From Sabellastarte sp. h YS-2021 (taxonomy: Eukaryota > Annelida > Polychaeta > Sabellida > Sabellidae): a stretch of 64,000 bases of DNA. Location of the stretch: contig OZ024931.1 in the NCBI GenBank assembly GCA_964017235.1, forward strand, positions 101,636,221 to 101,700,220, given 5' to 3'. Positions within the stretch are counted from its first letter, which is position 1, and each line of letters starts with the position of its first letter. This document shows, one piece after another, positions 63,085 to 64,000 of this stretch. A model generated the notes under the pieces. It worked only from the letters and a program-made list of their open reading frames with translations, had not been told where the DNA came from and did no database searches. The translations under genes were made by a program, and so were the position numbers.

Positions 63085-64000
63085 ATGTAATCTTTGCAAT
63101 TTTCAAAAAAATTTCCCCTCCTCAAAAATGGCCGCCATTTTGAATTTTCGAATTTTTGCCAAAAATGGCAAAACACAAATTTGCTTCTATCTCCTTAACC
63201 GTGCGAGATAGAGCAATTTTGTCGAAATTTTTGACCCACAGGGTATCGAAGGAATGTAATCTTTGCAATTTTAAAAAAATTTTCCCCTCCCAAAAAATGG
63301 CGGCCATTTTGAATTTTCGAATTTTTGCCAAAAATGGCAAAACACAAATTTCCTTCTATCTCCTTAACCGTGCGAGATAGAGCGATTTCGTCAAAATTTT
63401 TGACCCACAGAGTATCTAGGGATTGTAATCTTTGCAATTTTCAAAAAAATTTCCCCTCCCCAAAAATGGCGGCCATTTTGAATTTTCGAATTTTTGCCAA
63501 AAATGGCAAAACACAAATTTCCTTCTATCTCCTTAACTGTGCGAGATAGAGCGATTTCGTCAAAATTTTTGACCCACAGGGTATCTAGGGAATGTAATCT
63601 TTGCAATTTTCAAAAAATTTTCCCCTCCCCAAAAATGGCGGCCATTTTGAATTTTTGCCAAAAATGGCAAAACACGAATTTGCTTCTATCTCCTTAACCG
63701 TGCGAGATATAGCGATTTCGTCGAAATTTTTGACCCACAGGGTATCTAAGGAATGTAATCTTTGCAATTTTCAAAAAAATTTCCCCTCCCCAAAAATGGC
63801 CGTCATTTTGAATTTTCGAATTTTTGCCAAAACTGGCAAAACACAAATTTGCTTCTATCTCCATAACCGTGCGAAATAGAGCGATTTCGTCAAAATTTTC
63901 AACCCACAGGGTATCTGAGCATTGTACTCTTGGCAATTTTCAAAAAATTTTCCCCTCCCCAAAAATGGCGGCCATTTTGAATTTTCGAATTTTTGCCAAA
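63085..64000. repeat. S5 satellite array to window end
   Basis: Five to six ~169-bp units, closest to 54600-55260 in order and variants (GGGTATCGAAGG, ATGGCCGTCATTTTG). Possibly a third copy of the same array segment. Confidence 0.92.

Overview
This is animal nuclear DNA, almost certainly from an invertebrate. It has no bacterial-style operons, its one host gene is split by introns, and most of the window is satellite arrays and retrotransposons. The phylum cannot be settled from this sequence; a marine deuterostome or mollusc would fit the repeat style, but that is a guess.

The coding matter is dominated by DIRS-type retrotransposons: gag-like ORF, reverse transcriptase plus RNase H, and a tyrosine recombinase (YR), with inverted terminal repeats (ITRs) and an internal complementary region (ICR) that copies the two joined ends. 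Two families are present. Family 1 starts TTTTATTGCGTTAATAC and ends AAATTTGCAA. Family 2 starts TTTTATTACGCTACAAT and ends AAAATTTACAA.

Layout. 1-699: 3' end of a family 1 element (A0). 700-1128: three units of a 143-bp satellite (S1). 1129-7197: element A. 7198-7626: S1. 7627-13692: element B. 13693-14440: S1. A0, A and B form a tandem array with a period of 6,498 bp. 14580-21845: a ~158-bp satellite (S2) holding element C (15171-21413), a structurally complete family 1 element with an intact YR. 21846-27069: AT-rich DNA and blocks of a ~140-bp repeat (S3) with hairpin ends that suggest non-coding Helentron/HINE-like elements. 27070-32929: element D, a decayed family 1 copy in another satellite (S6). 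34004-39233: two exons of a host gene, fidgetin-like 1 (FIGNL1, an AAA ATPase), on the + strand. Their intron is filled with an S3 element and a hairpin-headed element carrying a 131-bp satellite (S4). 39983-49392: family 1 element E, split by family 2 element F (41432-46759). 47851-56294: a tandem duplication of about 4.5 kb that joins E coding sequence to a family 2 5' leader, with arrays of a ~169-bp satellite (S5) inside. 55909-62008: family 2 element G, with an intact 768-codon RT/RNase H frame and a nearly complete YR but no right ITR. 62593-63030: 3' tail of a non-LTR retrotransposon. 63085-64000: S5.

How the parts work together. In a DIRS element Gag packages the RNA, RT/RNase H makes a circular cDNA using the ITR and ICR, and YR inserts the circle without target-site duplication. 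C and G between them still carry nearly every protein domain: C supplies YR, and G supplies RT/RNase H. A, B, D, E and F are broken. Every DIRS insertion boundary I could define lies in a satellite, or in F's case inside another DIRS element.
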